From Theocolax elegans (taxonomy: Eukaryota; Arthropoda; Insecta; Hymenoptera; Cerocephalidae): a stretch of 64,000 nt of DNA. The position numbers were made by a program, and so were the translations under genes. Where the stretch lies: positions 46,707,973 to 46,771,972 of the forward strand of contig CM047426.1 of assembly GCA_026168455.1 (NCBI GenBank), in the 5' to 3' direction. The notes under the pieces are model-generated. The model saw nothing but the letters and a program-made list of their open reading frames with translations, had not been told where the DNA came from and made no database searches. This document shows, piece by piece, positions 30,635 through 42,578 of this stretch (position 1 is its first letter; each line of letters opens with the position of its first letter).

Positions 30635-31228
30635 TAGAAAATGCCCTATCTCGAGATCCGCTTAGAAAACGCCATATCTCGCGATCCGCTTGAAAAACGC
30701 CCTATCACGGAACTCGCTAGGAAAACGCTCTATCTCGCGATCCGCTTGGAAAACGCCCTATCTCGCGCCTCGTTTGAAGGACGCCCTATCTCAAATGAAA
30801 TTTTTCGCTTTCAAATTTTGTAGTGGCACCACTGCGCAACTTAAAAATACGGTCTTTCTAATTAAAATAAGTTAATTAGTAGTGTTTAAAATTCGGAAAA
30901 AAATTGATTAGGCGGCATCGGGACTACTCAGAGAAAGAGAAACTTCTCTAACTTTATCTGTCTATCAGCGGCGATGTATCGAGTAATTTTTATATAAGCC
31001 GACCTGTGTGCAATTTAAAAAATGTTTTAAGTTAATAAAGGTTAAAAAAAAGTTGAGAGAACGGATGAGATTTTTAAGCTTAGGATTTTTAAGTTGCGCT
31101 GTGGTGCCACTACAAAATTTAAAAGCGAAAAATTTCATTTGAGATAGGGCGTTCTTCAACCGAAGCGCGAGATAAGGCGTTTTCCAAGCGGATCGCGAGA
31201 TAGGGCGTTTTCCAAGCGGATCGTGAGT
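30635..31228. repeat. Fold-back with 28-bp tandem repeat in both arms
   Basis: Units such as TATCTCGCGATCCGCTTGG recur at a spacing of 28 (30671, 30699, 30727, 30755), five to six in the left arm. About three inverted units stand in the right arm (31140-31228). The arms continue toward the centre with TCAAATGAAATTTTTCGC and GGCACCAC and their complements. The short frames here are by-products of the repeat. Confidence 0.8.
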
Positions 31229-32637
31229 GTGAATTAGAATATGACGACCATTCTTTTTTATTCTAAAAAAACTAAGATGAGGTTTTTGGTTACGGTGAAT
31301 AGCGATATGATAATCACTCTTCATTTATCCTCCCTTTATTGCTAGATGGAGTAGGTGCGAAAGGGAAAGGGGGAAAATAAAATTAGAATTATTCCAAAAA
31401 TAATTTAGGGCTTTCGGTACAGGTGAATAACAATATGACAACCACTCTTTTTTATCCCCTATTTTAAAGATGAAGGAAGATGGGAGATAGGATCACCATT
31501 GAATTCAGGAGGGTTTAGTAGAAAAATTCCAAAAATAGTTTATAGGGGTTTTCGGTAAAAAAAAAGTGGTTACAGTAATACGTACATTGACAAAAACATT
31601 ACTATTACTCTAATAAATTTTGATAACATATATAATATAATATATATAATTTAATGAAATACATATTTTATTTGACGATACGTTTTATTTTTTTTATTAC
31701 ATTTATATTGATTTTTTTTAGAAACATTGTTCATCATCTCCTATTTCTAAGATGTAAAATGCGTGAGGAAGGTGGTTAAAAAATTTAAAATATTATTTTT
31801 CTTTCATTTTTTTAATGTAATACCAAATGTAATATTAAAATAACATTTATAATTAATATTCAATTTTTAATTATTGTAATTGTATAATATCATTTATATT
31901 TTTTGGTTGCAATTACTAAAATTCTTTTTTATAAAAAATTATTGAATATAAAACAAAATTAATAAAATGTGAAAATAAATCTTTCAGCCAGAATTTTAAT
32001 CTGAGAATAATTTTTATAAATTCAATTATTATGTATAATTATTTGTTTGAAAGAACAATTGAATACATACAACGCCTAAGCTGAGTTTAGTAGTTTTGTA
32101 TGAAATTTTAAATTCTTCATCTCCTTTCCGTGAAACATGAAAAAGCATGAAATATATCTAAAATGGTCAAGCAATAATTTTATATTCTAATTTTTGTTGT
32201 TGAAAATATTATTCTGGTAGAAAAATAACACATTTGTTATTAGATTGATGTAACTTCTTACAGGAATAGTGTGGAAATATTATAAGTAATGATAATATGT
32301 GTTACTACGTATTAAAAATAAAAATTAATTCCTTACTCCAGTGTAAGTTTTATCATGTCGATTATTTTTAATTTTTTTTAATTGTTTCAGTATTATGTAG
32401 AAATATGTTCAGTATTTATAAACTCTTGTGTAATTGACTAAGATTAAATAAGTATATACAATGATGCAAATATGATACACTGTTATTTTAAATTTATTGA
32501 CTAAAAAAAATTGTTTGTAACTGAATACTAGGTTAATTAATTACACATTATATTATATTTTACATTTTTATTCAATTAAATTGTAAAATTATAAATTTAG
32601 AAAAAATATAAAAATTAAGTGTATATTTATTGTAATT
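31229..32637. other. AT-rich spacer with diverged direct repeats
   Basis: Three diverged direct repeats of a block like GGTGAATAGCGATATGATAA with CCACTCTT lie at about 30465, 31290 and 31415. The rest, from 31560, is plain AT-rich sequence without gene. Confidence 0.4.
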
Positions 32638-32678
32638 TCGACCGAGGGAGCGTTAGCGACCGAGGAATTGTTGCTAGT
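32638..32678 (-). repeat. Possible terminal inverted repeat related to family F
   Basis: Read on the minus strand the stretch is ACTAGCAACAATTCCTCGG followed by TCGCTAACGCTCC. It resembles the family F end (ACTAGCTAAAATCCTCAC with CGCTAACGCTCGC). The sequence inward does not match the family F arm, so this may be the end of a related element. Confidence 0.4.
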
Positions 32679-32812
32679 ATTATGAATATAGTTTAAAGAG
32701 ACAAATGTACACAAAACTATGACGTATAGTTTGCAAACACACACCTACTTTGTTTGTGTATAAATACTCGTTGATTTGGTGTCAAATGTTATTCGACGAA
32801 GCTCACTTGGGC

Positions 32813-33449
32813 TGTAACATTTGTGACGTTCTAAAATGTACAACGCACAATACATGCACATGACTTGTATTTACTAGTCATGAGCATGCATAACTTCACT
32901 TAAGCGTTAGCTCGCGATCGCGTCGCAGGTAGCGAATCCCTCGCTGGCGGACCGAAGTGCACCGATGCACTTTTAAATAAGTATTGATACCCATGGTACA
33001 GGCATGTTATAGCAACGGAGCGGAGGAAAGACGCGACCGATATTCGACGGTAACACGCGAACCACGAGCCAGACCACGGCCGAGAGGTATCGTGAGCTAA
33101 GGACCGAGCCAAGGTTGTCTCACGATACCTAGCGTATCCGCTGCTGATGTCAACAAGACGGGAGGTGAAGCGGCGTCCGAACCGCAACCGTTACACGTAC
33201 TCAGCAGACGACGACGAGGTCCGAGGTGGCCAGCCGTCGGAATTGCCTCTGTGATGCGGAGTCGAGGTGACAATTGCCGGGTTATCGAGTAGTTTTTTTT
33301 AAGTAATTAATTCCCTTATAAATATCGCCAGGCGCCCAATTAAATAGAAATCGGCGATATACTACCATTTTGAACGTCGCTACGACGGAACCTCCGTTGG
33401 TTTATAATTTTATTTTCAATTAATACACCGACGAAAAGTAGCGTCGCAC
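32813..33449 (+). repeat. Possible solo LTR, GC-rich
   Basis: A GC-rich island with termini TGTAACATTTGTGACG and GTAGCGTCGCACA and a TATAAATA box at about 33317. The composition and ends resemble Gypsy LTRs of this window. I could not see a target duplication or a second copy, so this is tentative. Confidence 0.3.
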
Positions 33450-33532
33450 ATTATTTTCAATATTAAGATAAAATTGAATTTTTAATTCACAATTATTATT
33501 TAATTTGATATAAATATTTATAATTTTGTCCA

Positions 33533-35135
33533 GAAATGTTTTAAATTTTATTTACCAATCTATTTTTTTGATAATCAAATAAAATTTATAATTCTAAATA
33601 AAATTTATATGATAAGTGTGTATAGTAATTATTTGCAATCTGTTTAATTATGTGTGCTAACGGTTTTTGAATGTAGAGTTGAAAATTTATAATATAACTT
33701 ATGTGCAAACAAAACTTATTTCGTAAACATTTCTAAGTGATTAAATGTTGTCTAATAAAAGACGTGATATTAGTTTTTGAATATTAAATTTTATTATTGT
33801 AGTTTGTTGAATATAATCACAATTTTTCTTTGCAACAATTGTGAGTAATAATATTAAAGTTATTGGTAATAATCTGCACAATTATTACCTTGTATCAATA
33901 TTTGTTACATTCATTGTAACTTACATTCATTTTCTATAAAGTAAATATCTTTTCAAGATTCAAATAAACAGAAATCGTATCTATTGTCTAAAATATAAAA
34001 TTATTTCTACATTTCAAACATCCATCACGGAAGTGTCTTTTATTTATTCTTTTAAACTAAAATAATACTTGCGCCACCCGTCTGCTAAGTGCTTAAGGGC
34101 AGTCAGTACTCAGTAGTGTGTTATTTTCATATATTCGTCACCCAAGAATATGCGTGTATCAATGGCGCTGGCGTCCAGTGAGCTGAGTTCATATTCATCC
34201 ACGCATATTTTTGGGTGGTGAATAAAAAACGCGTGAAGTGAGTAAAAAACGCATTTTATACCCACTGCTACATAAAATTATTTACACGCTCGTATTAGTA
34301 TTTATCACTTAATACATCGTGAACAAACTGATAGATCGAGTTACGCTCATAAAGTTTTTAAACAATATGTAACTTTTTATTACTTGTATGCAAATAATTA
34401 TTTATTAAAAAAATAAGTAATAAAAATAAAAATGCTTTTTTCAAATAAATTTCTCACAACTCGGCATTTGCTGTAAATAAATTAAAATAGAAATGAATTA
34501 CAAAATAATAGAAATAGCGCCTGGAAACGCTTAGCAGACGGGTGGCGCAAGTATTATTTTAGTTTAAAAAAATAAATAAAAGACACTTCCTTGATGGACG
34601 TTTGAAATGTAGAAATAATTTTATATTTTATACTATAGATACGATTTCTGTTTATTTGAATACGAAATATCTTTTCAAGATATTTACTTTATAGAAAATG
34701 AATGTAAGTTTACAATGAATGTAACAATTATTGATACAAGGTAATAATTGTGCAGATTATTACCAATAACTTTAATATTATTACTCACATTTGTTGTAAA
34801 GAAAAATTGTGATTATATTCAACAAACTACAATAATAAATTTTACTATTCAAAAACTAATATCACGTCTTTTATTAGACAACATTTAATCACTTAGAAAT
34901 GTTTACGAAATAAGTTTTAGTTGCACATAAGTTATATTATGAATTTTTAACTCTAGATTCAAAAACCGTTAGCACACATAATTAAACAGATTGCAAATAA
35001 ATACTATACACACTTATCATATAAATTTTACTAAAGTTTTACGTATGAAGTTAGATTATTTTATTTGTTTTAATTACATACATTGAAATGTATTTTATTA
35101 TCAAAAAAATAGATTGGTGAATAAAATTTAAAACA
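33533..35135. repeat. 1.6-kb long inverted repeat
   Basis: Arms 33533-34100 and 34525-35135 match in inverted order, for example ACTTGCGCCACCCGTCTGCT and its complement and GTGATTAAATGTTGTCTAAT and its complement. The loop of about 425 bp has no gene. The arms are about 90% alike by eye, so the element is older than the nearly perfect palindromes. Confidence 0.85.
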
Positions 35136-35984
35136 TTTGTTTATTATCATATAGCGCCAAATACTTGACGATTTTATTTTGATTTCAGTACTTTCAATTG
35201 CAGTAACTTTTTGCGAACACTGTGATCATGGTTTGATTTTATTCTTAATAATTAAAGTAAAATATTAGATTTACGATGTGGTACAAAATACTTGTCGATT
35301 ATTCCGCTTAATTTCAGTGCTTTCTATTCAAACAACTTCTTAATAACAATTTATCTACTTTTTAATACCAAATCTTAAGTTGTTGAAAATTTGAAGTTTT
35401 TCTAAGTAGAAAAAAAGATAGAAGCAAGAAATGAAGATATTTATTTTATCAGTTAACAATTATCATTATCCTCGCGTATTCTCACACCTTCGTGGAAGGT
35501 GTTATTTCAAAATACTTTCTATTTCTAAAACTTGATGTTATAAATTTAATATAATAAATGATAAATTTTTGTTAAATACTTACGATGAAAATGTAATTTC
35601 TATAAGAGGGTAGATTAGATTAAACAGTTTCTAAAAATAATATGTTTACATCTTTAGCTCGTTTTGGCCATTGTTTTCTTTGAATTATCAGATCATTTAT
35701 TTTAAACCGCTGATTATTATCAATAGTTCCAATAAACTTTGGAATTTCATTAATTCCATAACGTTTTAATTTTAAATATACAAAACATTGTTATCAAATG
35801 TACTCTCACCAACATTTTTATTTATTCCGTTTAGTTTGGTAATATAAAGTTGAACTAAAAGAGATCTAATTACTGGCTAGCTGTAATCAACATCTCTAAA
35901 CAGCAAGCCATCATTTTAATAAAGGAACTTATTTTTATATAAATAAGAGAATGGTACTGCATAGAGTTTATATAACTATAAGAA
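35136..35984. other. AT-rich spacer
   Basis: A diverged direct repeat of about 130 bp spacing has AAATACTTGACGATT near 35160 and AAATACTTGTCGATT near 35288. No gene is visible. Confidence 0.4.
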
Positions 35985-36390
35985 TCCACATTATATTAAA
36001 ATTTTATACTGTCAAAATGACGATTTAAGTATAAATTATGTAATATTTTTTAAATAGTTTGTAAAATTTTTTTTTTTAATTCAATATGATCGCGGCACCC
36101 AAAGAAATAATTAGACATAGTGTTTGACTTTTTTATAGATATTTAATTAATTTTTTATTGGTTTTAAAGTTTAAGTCTGAGCGTACGTCCATACATCCGT
36201 ACGTCCGTACAGGCGGCTTTTTAGTTTTTAACTCTTCTTATATCTCTCTTGGATTTTCGAAAAAATGAATTTTTTTTAATGAAAATGATCGCGCAACCAC
36301 ACAGATTAATTAGAAATAGTGATTAACTTTTTTATGGGTGTTTAATTAATTTTTTATTTATTTTTTTTACTTTCTTAAAGTCGATTAGTT
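35985..36390 (-). repeat. Family F linker, inverted copy
   Basis: The reverse complement of the linker seen at 26211, with GATCGCGGCACCCAAAG and the GTACG-rich hairpin near 36180-36220. It marks the inverted half of the first family F array. Confidence 0.75.
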
Positions 36391-36965
36391 ATAACTGAAG
36401 ATAACATTAAGGACTGGACATCATCAACAAATATATGGGAATACTTAATATAAAGGAAATATTATTTTTTTAATTTTGAAATATGGGTTCCAGTAGATGA
36501 TGCCCTGTCGACCTATGGGTAACAGTAGGGAACTAGACATCTTCTACAGGAAGAAAATTTTTTTTTTTTTACGTAATAGGTCTTTCAGTAGATATTTCCC
36601 CGATGACCTGGAGGTAACATTACCGACCTGGACATCTTCTACAGGAAGCAAAATTTTTTTTTTTATTTTGTAATATGCCTTCCAGTAGATGATGCCCCGT
36701 CGACCTGGAGGTAACAGTAGGGATCTAGACATCTTCTACAGGAAGAAAAATTGTTTTTTTTATTTCGTAATATGCCTTCCAATAGATATTGCCCCGATTA
36801 CCTGGAGGTAACATTACCGACCTGGACATCTTCCACAGAAAGAAAATTTTTTTTTTTTGGTTACGTAATAGGCTTTCTAGTAGATGATGCACCGTCGACC
36901 TGGAGGTAACAGTAAGGACCTGGACATCAACTACAGGAAGAAATTAATTTTTTTTTAATTTTATA
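36391..36965 (-). repeat. 95-bp hairpin satellite, inverted block
   Basis: About six monomers in reverse orientation, with CCAGTAGATGATGCCCCGTC, GACCTGGAGGTAACAGTAGG and ACATCTTCTACAGGAAG. They face the plus-oriented blocks at 25850-28385 across about 7 kb. Confidence 0.85.
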
Positions 36966-37228
36966 TTAATAATAATATAATTTTATATCCTCCCTCGTTC
37001 ACGATCGCTCGATGAAAAATCATTTTATAATAGATAATATTAAATTAATTTAAAAAATATTTTATTATTTAACTACATTCAATTATTATTTATTAAATTG
37101 TACTCATATAGATTTATTATCATATGTATAATGATTTTATTATTATTATTATTATTATTGATTGAGTCGGGCCTATAAGGCCTCCGGGCGCATGGGTAGT
37201 CCCTTGGCGTCCCTCTGATGCAGTGGGC

Positions 37229-40200
37229 TCATTCAAAGATATTATTCCAGAAGGAAATTATTCTTGGAATGTCCTCTGCCGTAAAGTCTATACAATGCAG
37301 AAGGAATTCCCCAAGATGGGTTTTCCTTCTCTCCATGAGGGCTGGACACTTGCAGACGATATGCAGTGTTGTCTCATCCTCTAATTTACAGAATCTACAT
37401 GTTGGACTTTCGCTTAGTCCTATCATATGTCTGTATTTAAGTAACGCGCCGTGACCAGTTATCACAGCTGCCACTAATCTTGCGTTCCTCTTGCTTAACT
37501 TGGAGATTTGGGAAGCCCAGTCTTCTAGCATTTGGGGTTTAATAAAGCTTTTTGCTACACGACAGCCCGGCGCATTCTTCCAGGCCTCTTCGTGTTTCTT
37601 GGCTATCCACTCTCGGGTTATCTTTACGAATTCCGAGTTGCAGATGCCAACAATTGGCTCCGGTCCAATGAACCGTTCCCTGCTTGCTTGTTTGGCAAGT
37701 CTGTCTGCCACTTCGTTTCCCCTGATGCCAATGTGACTTGGCACCCATAGTAAGGTCACAGAGCGGCAGCCAGCCAGTTCATTCAGAGCATGGTGGCACT
37801 CCGTCACCAGTTGGGATCTGTTGACAGGTGCTTCCAGGGCTTCTAAAGCACTCCTACTGTCCGAGCAGATATACAGATGCTCCCTGGATTTGTAGGAGGC
37901 TGCCCAGTGTGTACAGTAGATGATGGCCAGCAGCTCCGCTTGGTGCACAGTCGTGTACGCTCCGAGCGGTATGGTCTGTCCTTTTCCATCCCTCCTTCTG
38001 TAGACACCGGCTCCTGAGCCTTCCGCATTCTTTGAGCCGTCTGTATACCAGACCTCTCCAGATGCGGGAAGTTGAGCCTTTTGAGATGTCCAGTCTTCTT
38101 TTGAAGGAAGACTGATCCTGTATTTCTTGTCAAAGAGGTGGACAATAGTCGCCTTGTCCATGGGCATGTCTTGCAGGCCTCCATAGAAATTGGCTCCCAA
38201 TGTCTTCCCCCTTTCCTCCGCCCCTCCTACAACTCTGAGGAGTCCTTTGGCTGCCTCTGCTTCAATCGTGAGGGCTAAGGGCTCTATGCCCAGAAGAGCC
38301 CCTAGGGCAGCCGTCGGCGAAGCCTTAGCCGTTCCCAGGGCGCATCTCAGCACAAGGCCTCTCAGCCTCTCTAATTGAGAGATTGCAGATCTGAGTGCTT
38401 TTCTCTCCCCCCATATTGTAGCTGCATACAACAGTCTGGGTTTGAGAACTGCATTGTACAACCATTTAGCTGCGGCTGGTTTTAGTCCCCAATTTCTACC
38501 AATGGCCCTTCTGAGCTGCCAGAGTCCATTGATAAATTTTCGGCTTTTATCCTCAAGATGCCTCTTCCATGACAGTTTGCTGTCAAAGATGACTCCGAGG
38601 TATTTCATCTCTTTTGATATATTAAGAGACTGACCATTAAGTTTTAGGGCAAAGTTAGTGGCCCATTTGTATTTCTTGGTGAAGACAACTACCTCAGTTT
38701 TATCCGGGTTGACATTAAGCCCTTTATCTTTGCACCATTTTGCAACAAGGTTTATGGCCTGTTGAAGACGCTCCAAGACGGTTTGCAGGAAGGGTCCACG
38801 TCCGATGATTAAAATGTCATCAGCATAGCCCACTACTTGGTGACCATTACTTGATAGCGTATCTAATAAGTTATCTACTACAAGACACCATAGGAGGGGT
38901 GATATCACCCCTCCTTGTGGGCAACCTGAATTAACATTGCCTCTGATAGTGGTGTCCCCTTTGGTAGTTTCCAGCAGGCGGTTTCCTAGCATGTGGCATG
39001 TCCATTCAACAAGCATCTCGGGAATTCCGTGATCAATCATTGCTGACTTGATGACCCCCCGAGACGTATTGTTGAAGGCCCCCTCTATGTCCATTGCAAC
39101 CGCCACTGCGAATTCTCCACATTCAATTTGTTTATGGATGAGCTGCTTAGCCCTATATAGAGCGGTCTCCGTTGAGTGTCCTGCTCTGTAGGCATGTTGA
39201 TCCTTGTTCAGAGGCTTGTTTTTCAAGACCCCGTCCCTTAAGAATCTATCTACCAGCCTTTCCAAACTCTTTAGTATGAATGAGGTCAGACTGATAGGCC
39301 GAAAATCCTTCGGTGTGGTGTAACTTTGTCTTCCCGCTTTCGGGATGAAAACCACCCTCACTCCCTGCCACGCTACAGGCACGTGACCAAGAACGAGGCT
39401 GGCTCTGAAGATCTTCATCAGCGGCCCTAGGATACAATCCTCTGCCCTCTGAAGAAGAACCACAAAAATTTCATCCGTACCAGGGGATTTGTAGGGTCGA
39501 AAGGAGCGTATAGCCCATTTCACCCTATCTTCAGTGATAATAACCTTTGCCAGGTCTTGATGGCAGCGCCACTGCGACGCCTTCCATCTGTTCCTGAAAT
39601 CGATTATTTTCCTGTTATCAGTTCCTAGCTCCGAGAAGCCTGGGAAGTGGCTACTGATCAGGTACACTAGGGTATCCTCGTCAGAAGTTGAGAACTTATT
39701 ATTTGGATGCTTGAGCGAGCCAAGGGCAGCTTCCGGGTTCTTGGACAGAATCTTGTCCAGTCTTGAAGCCTCGTTTCCGCCCTCAACCTCCTCGCAGAAA
39801 GCGGCCCAGCTTTCCTTCTGTGCTCTTCTGATTTCAGATCTGTACCGATCTCTTTCCTTTTTATAAGTGTTCCAAGGAATTTTCCCTTGTCTGGCCTTTT
39901 TGAGAAGGTTCCGTATGGATCCTCTCAATAGTTCTAGTTTACCTGACCACCAGCGGATTTGGCCTTTAGGCTTCCTCCTACTTAGTGGACAGTTATTCTC
40001 GAAGGTTTGGCGGAGTGCTTCAGTCAGCTTCCGCGCTGCCTTCTCCAGCATGGGAATGTCTCTTATGGCACCTGGAAGGTCCTCAAGGTTCCTTTCCAGG
40101 TCCCGTCCGAAACCCTCCCAGTTGGTATGTCTGGGGTTTCTGAGGAACCGAAGCTCTTCCAGCGGACCACACTCCCCCACCAATTCCATGGCGATCTGAG

Positions 40201-40840
40201 CATGATCCGACAGCGTCGGCTCGTCCGTGACCCTCCAGCTTTTAATTCTGTCAGAAAGGGCCGAGGAACATAGTGAAATATCAATGACCTCCGCCCTTAC
40301 AGCATTTTGGAAAGTAGGTTTACTTCCGGTATTGAGAATGTCCAGCTCCGTGGTGACAAGATAGTCCACCAGTGCGGATCCCCTCTTATTCACATTTGAG
40401 CTACCCCATAGTTCATGATGCGCATTTGCATCACATCCTATTAGGATTGGCCAGTTATGTTCCTGACTGTGGCTAATCAACCTAACAACCTCCTTCGGCG
40501 GAACATCGGTGTCTTCATAGGGAAAGTAGGCTGAGGCAATGATAAGCCTACCCATCTCCTTTACGTTAATAGAAACCACCATTAAATCTTTTGTACAGAA
40601 AGCCCAAAGAGGGACACTATTTAGTCCCTTGCAGACAATGCCTGCCCTTGGTCTGTCTGCTGTAGGGTCTCTGTAGCATTGTAGGCTACCTAGTCCTTTG
40701 ATGGACCCCTTCACAATCCAAGGCTCTTGGATTAGCGAGAGGCCTGTGTGCACCGTAGCCATGCTTCTCTGCAATATTGCAGAGGCGCCTTTGCTATGGT
40801 GCAAGTTAATTTGGGTTATTGACAGAGTTGGAGGAGCCAA
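37229..40840 (-). CDS. ORF2: endonuclease, reverse transcriptase, RNase H
   Basis: The 1203-residue frame has the full enzyme set for target-primed reverse transcription. Endonuclease (about 5-230): TQINLHHSKGAS, LIQEPW, IGCDANAHHELWGS and SDHAQIAME. Reverse transcriptase (about 420-780): KSPGTDEI, PKDFRPISLTSFILKSLERL, VAVAMDIEGAFNNTS, GCPQGGVISPLLW and GYADDILI with the catalytic pair near 669. RNase H (about 925-1060): YTDGSKNAEGSGAG, HQAELLAI, CSDSRSALEAL and GNEVADRLAK, all four acidic residues kept. A zinc motif CRFCKLEDETTLHIVCKC is near 1150. The frame starts at TTG right behind the ORF1 stop (TAATTG); the first ATG in frame is at residue 28. Confidence 0.92.
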   Translation of the reverse strand: MAPPTLSITQINLHHSKGASAILQRSMATVHTGLSLIQEPWIVKGSIKGLGSLQCYRDPTADRPRAGIVCKGLNSVPLWAFCTKDLMVVSINVKEMGRLIIASAYFPYEDTDVPPKEVVRLISHSQEHNWPILIGCDANAHHELWGSSNVNKRGSALVDYLVTTELDILNTGSKPTFQNAVRAEVIDISLCSSALSDRIKSWRVTDEPTLSDHAQIAMELVGECGPLEELRFLRNPRHTNWEGFGRDLERNLEDLPGAIRDIPMLEKAARKLTEALRQTFENNCPLSRRKPKGQIRWWSGKLELLRGSIRNLLKKARQGKIPWNTYKKERDRYRSEIRRAQKESWAAFCEEVEGGNEASRLDKILSKNPEAALGSLKHPNNKFSTSDEDTLVYLISSHFPGFSELGTDNRKIIDFRNRWKASQWRCHQDLAKVIITEDRVKWAIRSFRPYKSPGTDEIFVVLLQRAEDCILGPLMKIFRASLVLGHVPVAWQGVRVVFIPKAGRQSYTTPKDFRPISLTSFILKSLERLVDRFLRDGVLKNKPLNKDQHAYRAGHSTETALYRAKQLIHKQIECGEFAVAVAMDIEGAFNNTSRGVIKSAMIDHGIPEMLVEWTCHMLGNRLLETTKGDTTIRGNVNSGCPQGGVISPLLWCLVVDNLLDTLSSNGHQVVGYADDILIIGRGPFLQTVLERLQQAINLVAKWCKDKGLNVNPDKTEVVVFTKKYKWATNFALKLNGQSLNISKEMKYLGVIFDSKLSWKRHLEDKSRKFINGLWQLRRAIGRNWGLKPAAAKWLYNAVLKPRLLYAATIWGERKALRSAISQLERLRGLVLRCALGTAKASPTAALGALLGIEPLALTIEAEAAKGLLRVVGGAEERGKTLGANFYGGLQDMPMDKATIVHLFDKKYRISLPSKEDWTSQKAQLPASGEVWYTDGSKNAEGSGAGVYRRRDGKGQTIPLGAYTTVHQAELLAIIYCTHWAASYKSREHLYICSDSRSALEALEAPVNRSQLVTECHHALNELAGCRSVTLLWVPSHIGIRGNEVADRLAKQASRERFIGPEPIVGICNSEFVKITREWIAKKHEEAWKNAPGCRVAKSFIKPQMLEDWASQISKLSKRNARLVAAVITGHGALLKYRHMIGLSESPTCRFCKLEDETTLHIVCKCPALMERRKTHLGEFLLHCIDFTAEDIPRIISFWNNIFE

Positions 40841-41473
40841 TTATGTGCTCTCCACCTCCATCTCAACCACCTCCCCCGGCGGACCTTTCTGAGTCACTTT
40901 AAATGTAACTCGTCCCAGGTCCAGCCAGGGTCTAAAGTCTAGGGCCTTAAGGGCCCTGACTTGGGACTCAGGCAGCAAGAAGATTCGGAGGTAGGAGTCC
41001 TCCCTCTCTTGCCTTCCTGATTCATCCGAGAGGTTGATAGCTCTCCAGCATGATGTTTTAAGGGAGGGGTTGAACTCCTCCAGGCGCCGCAGCACTACGG
41101 CCGACTCCTCTATTGGCTTAGGGAGCCAGACCACTGCCTTCAGCATTTTCTGGAGGAGCTCAGTCCCTCCTGCCTTAAAAGCTACCCCCTCGGGCATCAG
41201 GGAGGCCGCTTTGGAGAGCAGCCATTCCCTGGATATTTGGTTCGAGGCCTCGAAGACCAGAGCTCCCCCGACGCAGCTCGATGATTCAAATCTCGGGTAT
41301 TGCGCCGGTGGGGTGGTCCTCAAGACCTCTCTAAAGGCGGCCCTGACTTTGCCGAGATCCTCCTGGGTGAGAGGCACCTCAGGATAGTTCTCAGCGGTCA
41401 GGACCACCATGAGAGGGTTGGACCTTTGTGCGGCCGTAAGTCCTCCCTTGTGAGGGGCTTTGGGCTCAGCACT
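40841..41473 (-). CDS. ORF1 C-terminal part, DUF4780-like domain
   Basis: The ATG at 41410 gives 189 residues, but the frame is open upstream to the end of the element at 41473 (...KGGLTAAQRSNPL before the Met), so this is a 5'-truncated ORF1. The visible part has YPEVPLTQEDLGKVRAAFRE, AVVWLPKPIEESAVVLRRLE, LKTSCWRAINLSD and RPWLDLGRVTFKV. From memory of the family this resembles the DUF4780 domain found in ORF1 of RNase H-bearing insect elements. It has no zinc knuckle. It ends TAA directly before ORF2. Confidence 0.75.
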   Translation of the reverse strand, partial: SAEPKAPHKGGLTAAQRSNPLMVVLTAENYPEVPLTQEDLGKVRAAFREVLRTTPPAQYPRFESSSCVGGALVFEASNQISREWLLSKAASLMPEGVAFKAGGTELLQKMLKAVVWLPKPIEESAVVLRRLEEFNPSLKTSCWRAINLSDESGRQEREDSYLRIFLLPESQVRALKALDFRPWLDLGRVTFKVTQKGPPGEVVEMEVEST

Positions 41474-42578
41474 GTATAATGATTAATGATTATTACTATT
41501 ATACGATGAATTAAAATGATACTATTAAAAAAATAGAAATTATCTATAAAAATACAAAAATAATTATTTTTGTATGAAATAGAGTTTAATTATTATTGCA
41601 ATAGCAATTTTCATAATGGAATTATTATTGATTATTTATTGTCATGTGATATGTATACATCCTTTGATATTATTTATTTATTTATTTAGCAGTACTTATT
41701 AATTTGTGTGTTATTGGTAATTTGATAATAGCACTTTTTATACACTGAGTAAAATAATATAATCTATATTAAAAAAATCTATATAAAATAATCTATATTA
41801 AAAATTACTATATTGTATAGGAGAAGTGTGACATCTCAGCAATATAATACTTTTTGCTATGTTATATAGTAAAATTTAGATATAATATCTTTTAATATCC
41901 AATATCGTAATTTTTGATATTCAATATAGTAATTTTTATTATATAAGTCAGCAAATTTTATTATTCAATCTGGTATTTTTTAAATGCGAATTTAAGGAAG
42001 TAAAAATAATTATATTTTGTTTTTAATTAATTCGAAATAGAATGTATATATTGGGGGAATTCCATTCGTCAAATAAGTACTACAGAAACATTAAATATTT
42101 GGAGATTTAATTATATACTATTCTTACACAGTTGATCGCAATTTTTATTCACTCGCATATATTTATTCAATACACTTATTAGTCACAAACTTAAATATTA
42201 TTTCAATCACGATCATTGCAATACGCTGAACGGAAGATACATTTTCGCATAATAACTAAATATCTTGTTGTTTCTTATATACTAGTTGACACATTTTTGA
42301 GCATTTGCGAGAAGAACTGGAAAAATAGAAAATTTTATACACGCCACCTATTGGACGAATGGAGTAATTAGAATAGCCTTAAATTAAAAAGTCGTCTCAA
42401 AACAATTGAATACTGAAAAAGAAATGAACGTATACGCGTATATAAAATATTTATACGATACATATTATACAAATTTTAATATATGTAGTATATACATTTA
42501 AAAAAAATCAACCAAATAATTAAATATTGATCATACATATCCACATCCACATCCACATTATATTAAAATTTACTATTT
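41474..42578 (+). repeat. Family F arm, inner part with first unit of tandem duplication
   Basis: This continues the arm from 37136, matching 24490-25690. The part 41815-42578 is repeated immediately at 42579-43338 with a period of 764 bp and few differences. Confidence 0.8.

Larger units (their letters stand above)
37137..41473 (-). mobile_element. LOA-like non-LTR retrotransposon, 5'-truncated, young
   Basis: It is flanked by perfect 11-bp direct repeats GTATAATGATT at 37126-37136 and 41474-41484. On the minus strand it ends in an AAT-repeat tail at 37137-37160. It encodes the end of ORF1 and a complete ORF2 with endonuclease, reverse transcriptase and RNase H. The ORF1 frame is open to the very 5' end, as expected of 5' truncation. 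The intact ORF2 and perfect duplication point to recent insertion. Clade assignment (LOA, from the INLHHSK endonuclease start and RNase H) is inference. Confidence 0.88.

Noticed and set aside
30257..30875. Short frames with LENALSR-like repeats
   Set aside because: By-products of the 28-bp tandem repeat.
32900..33187. 95-residue minus-strand frame in the GC-rich island
   Set aside because: No domain, and it lies within a possible solo LTR.
37491..40892. Several plus-strand frames
   Set aside because: They are antisense shadows of the LOA-like ORF2.
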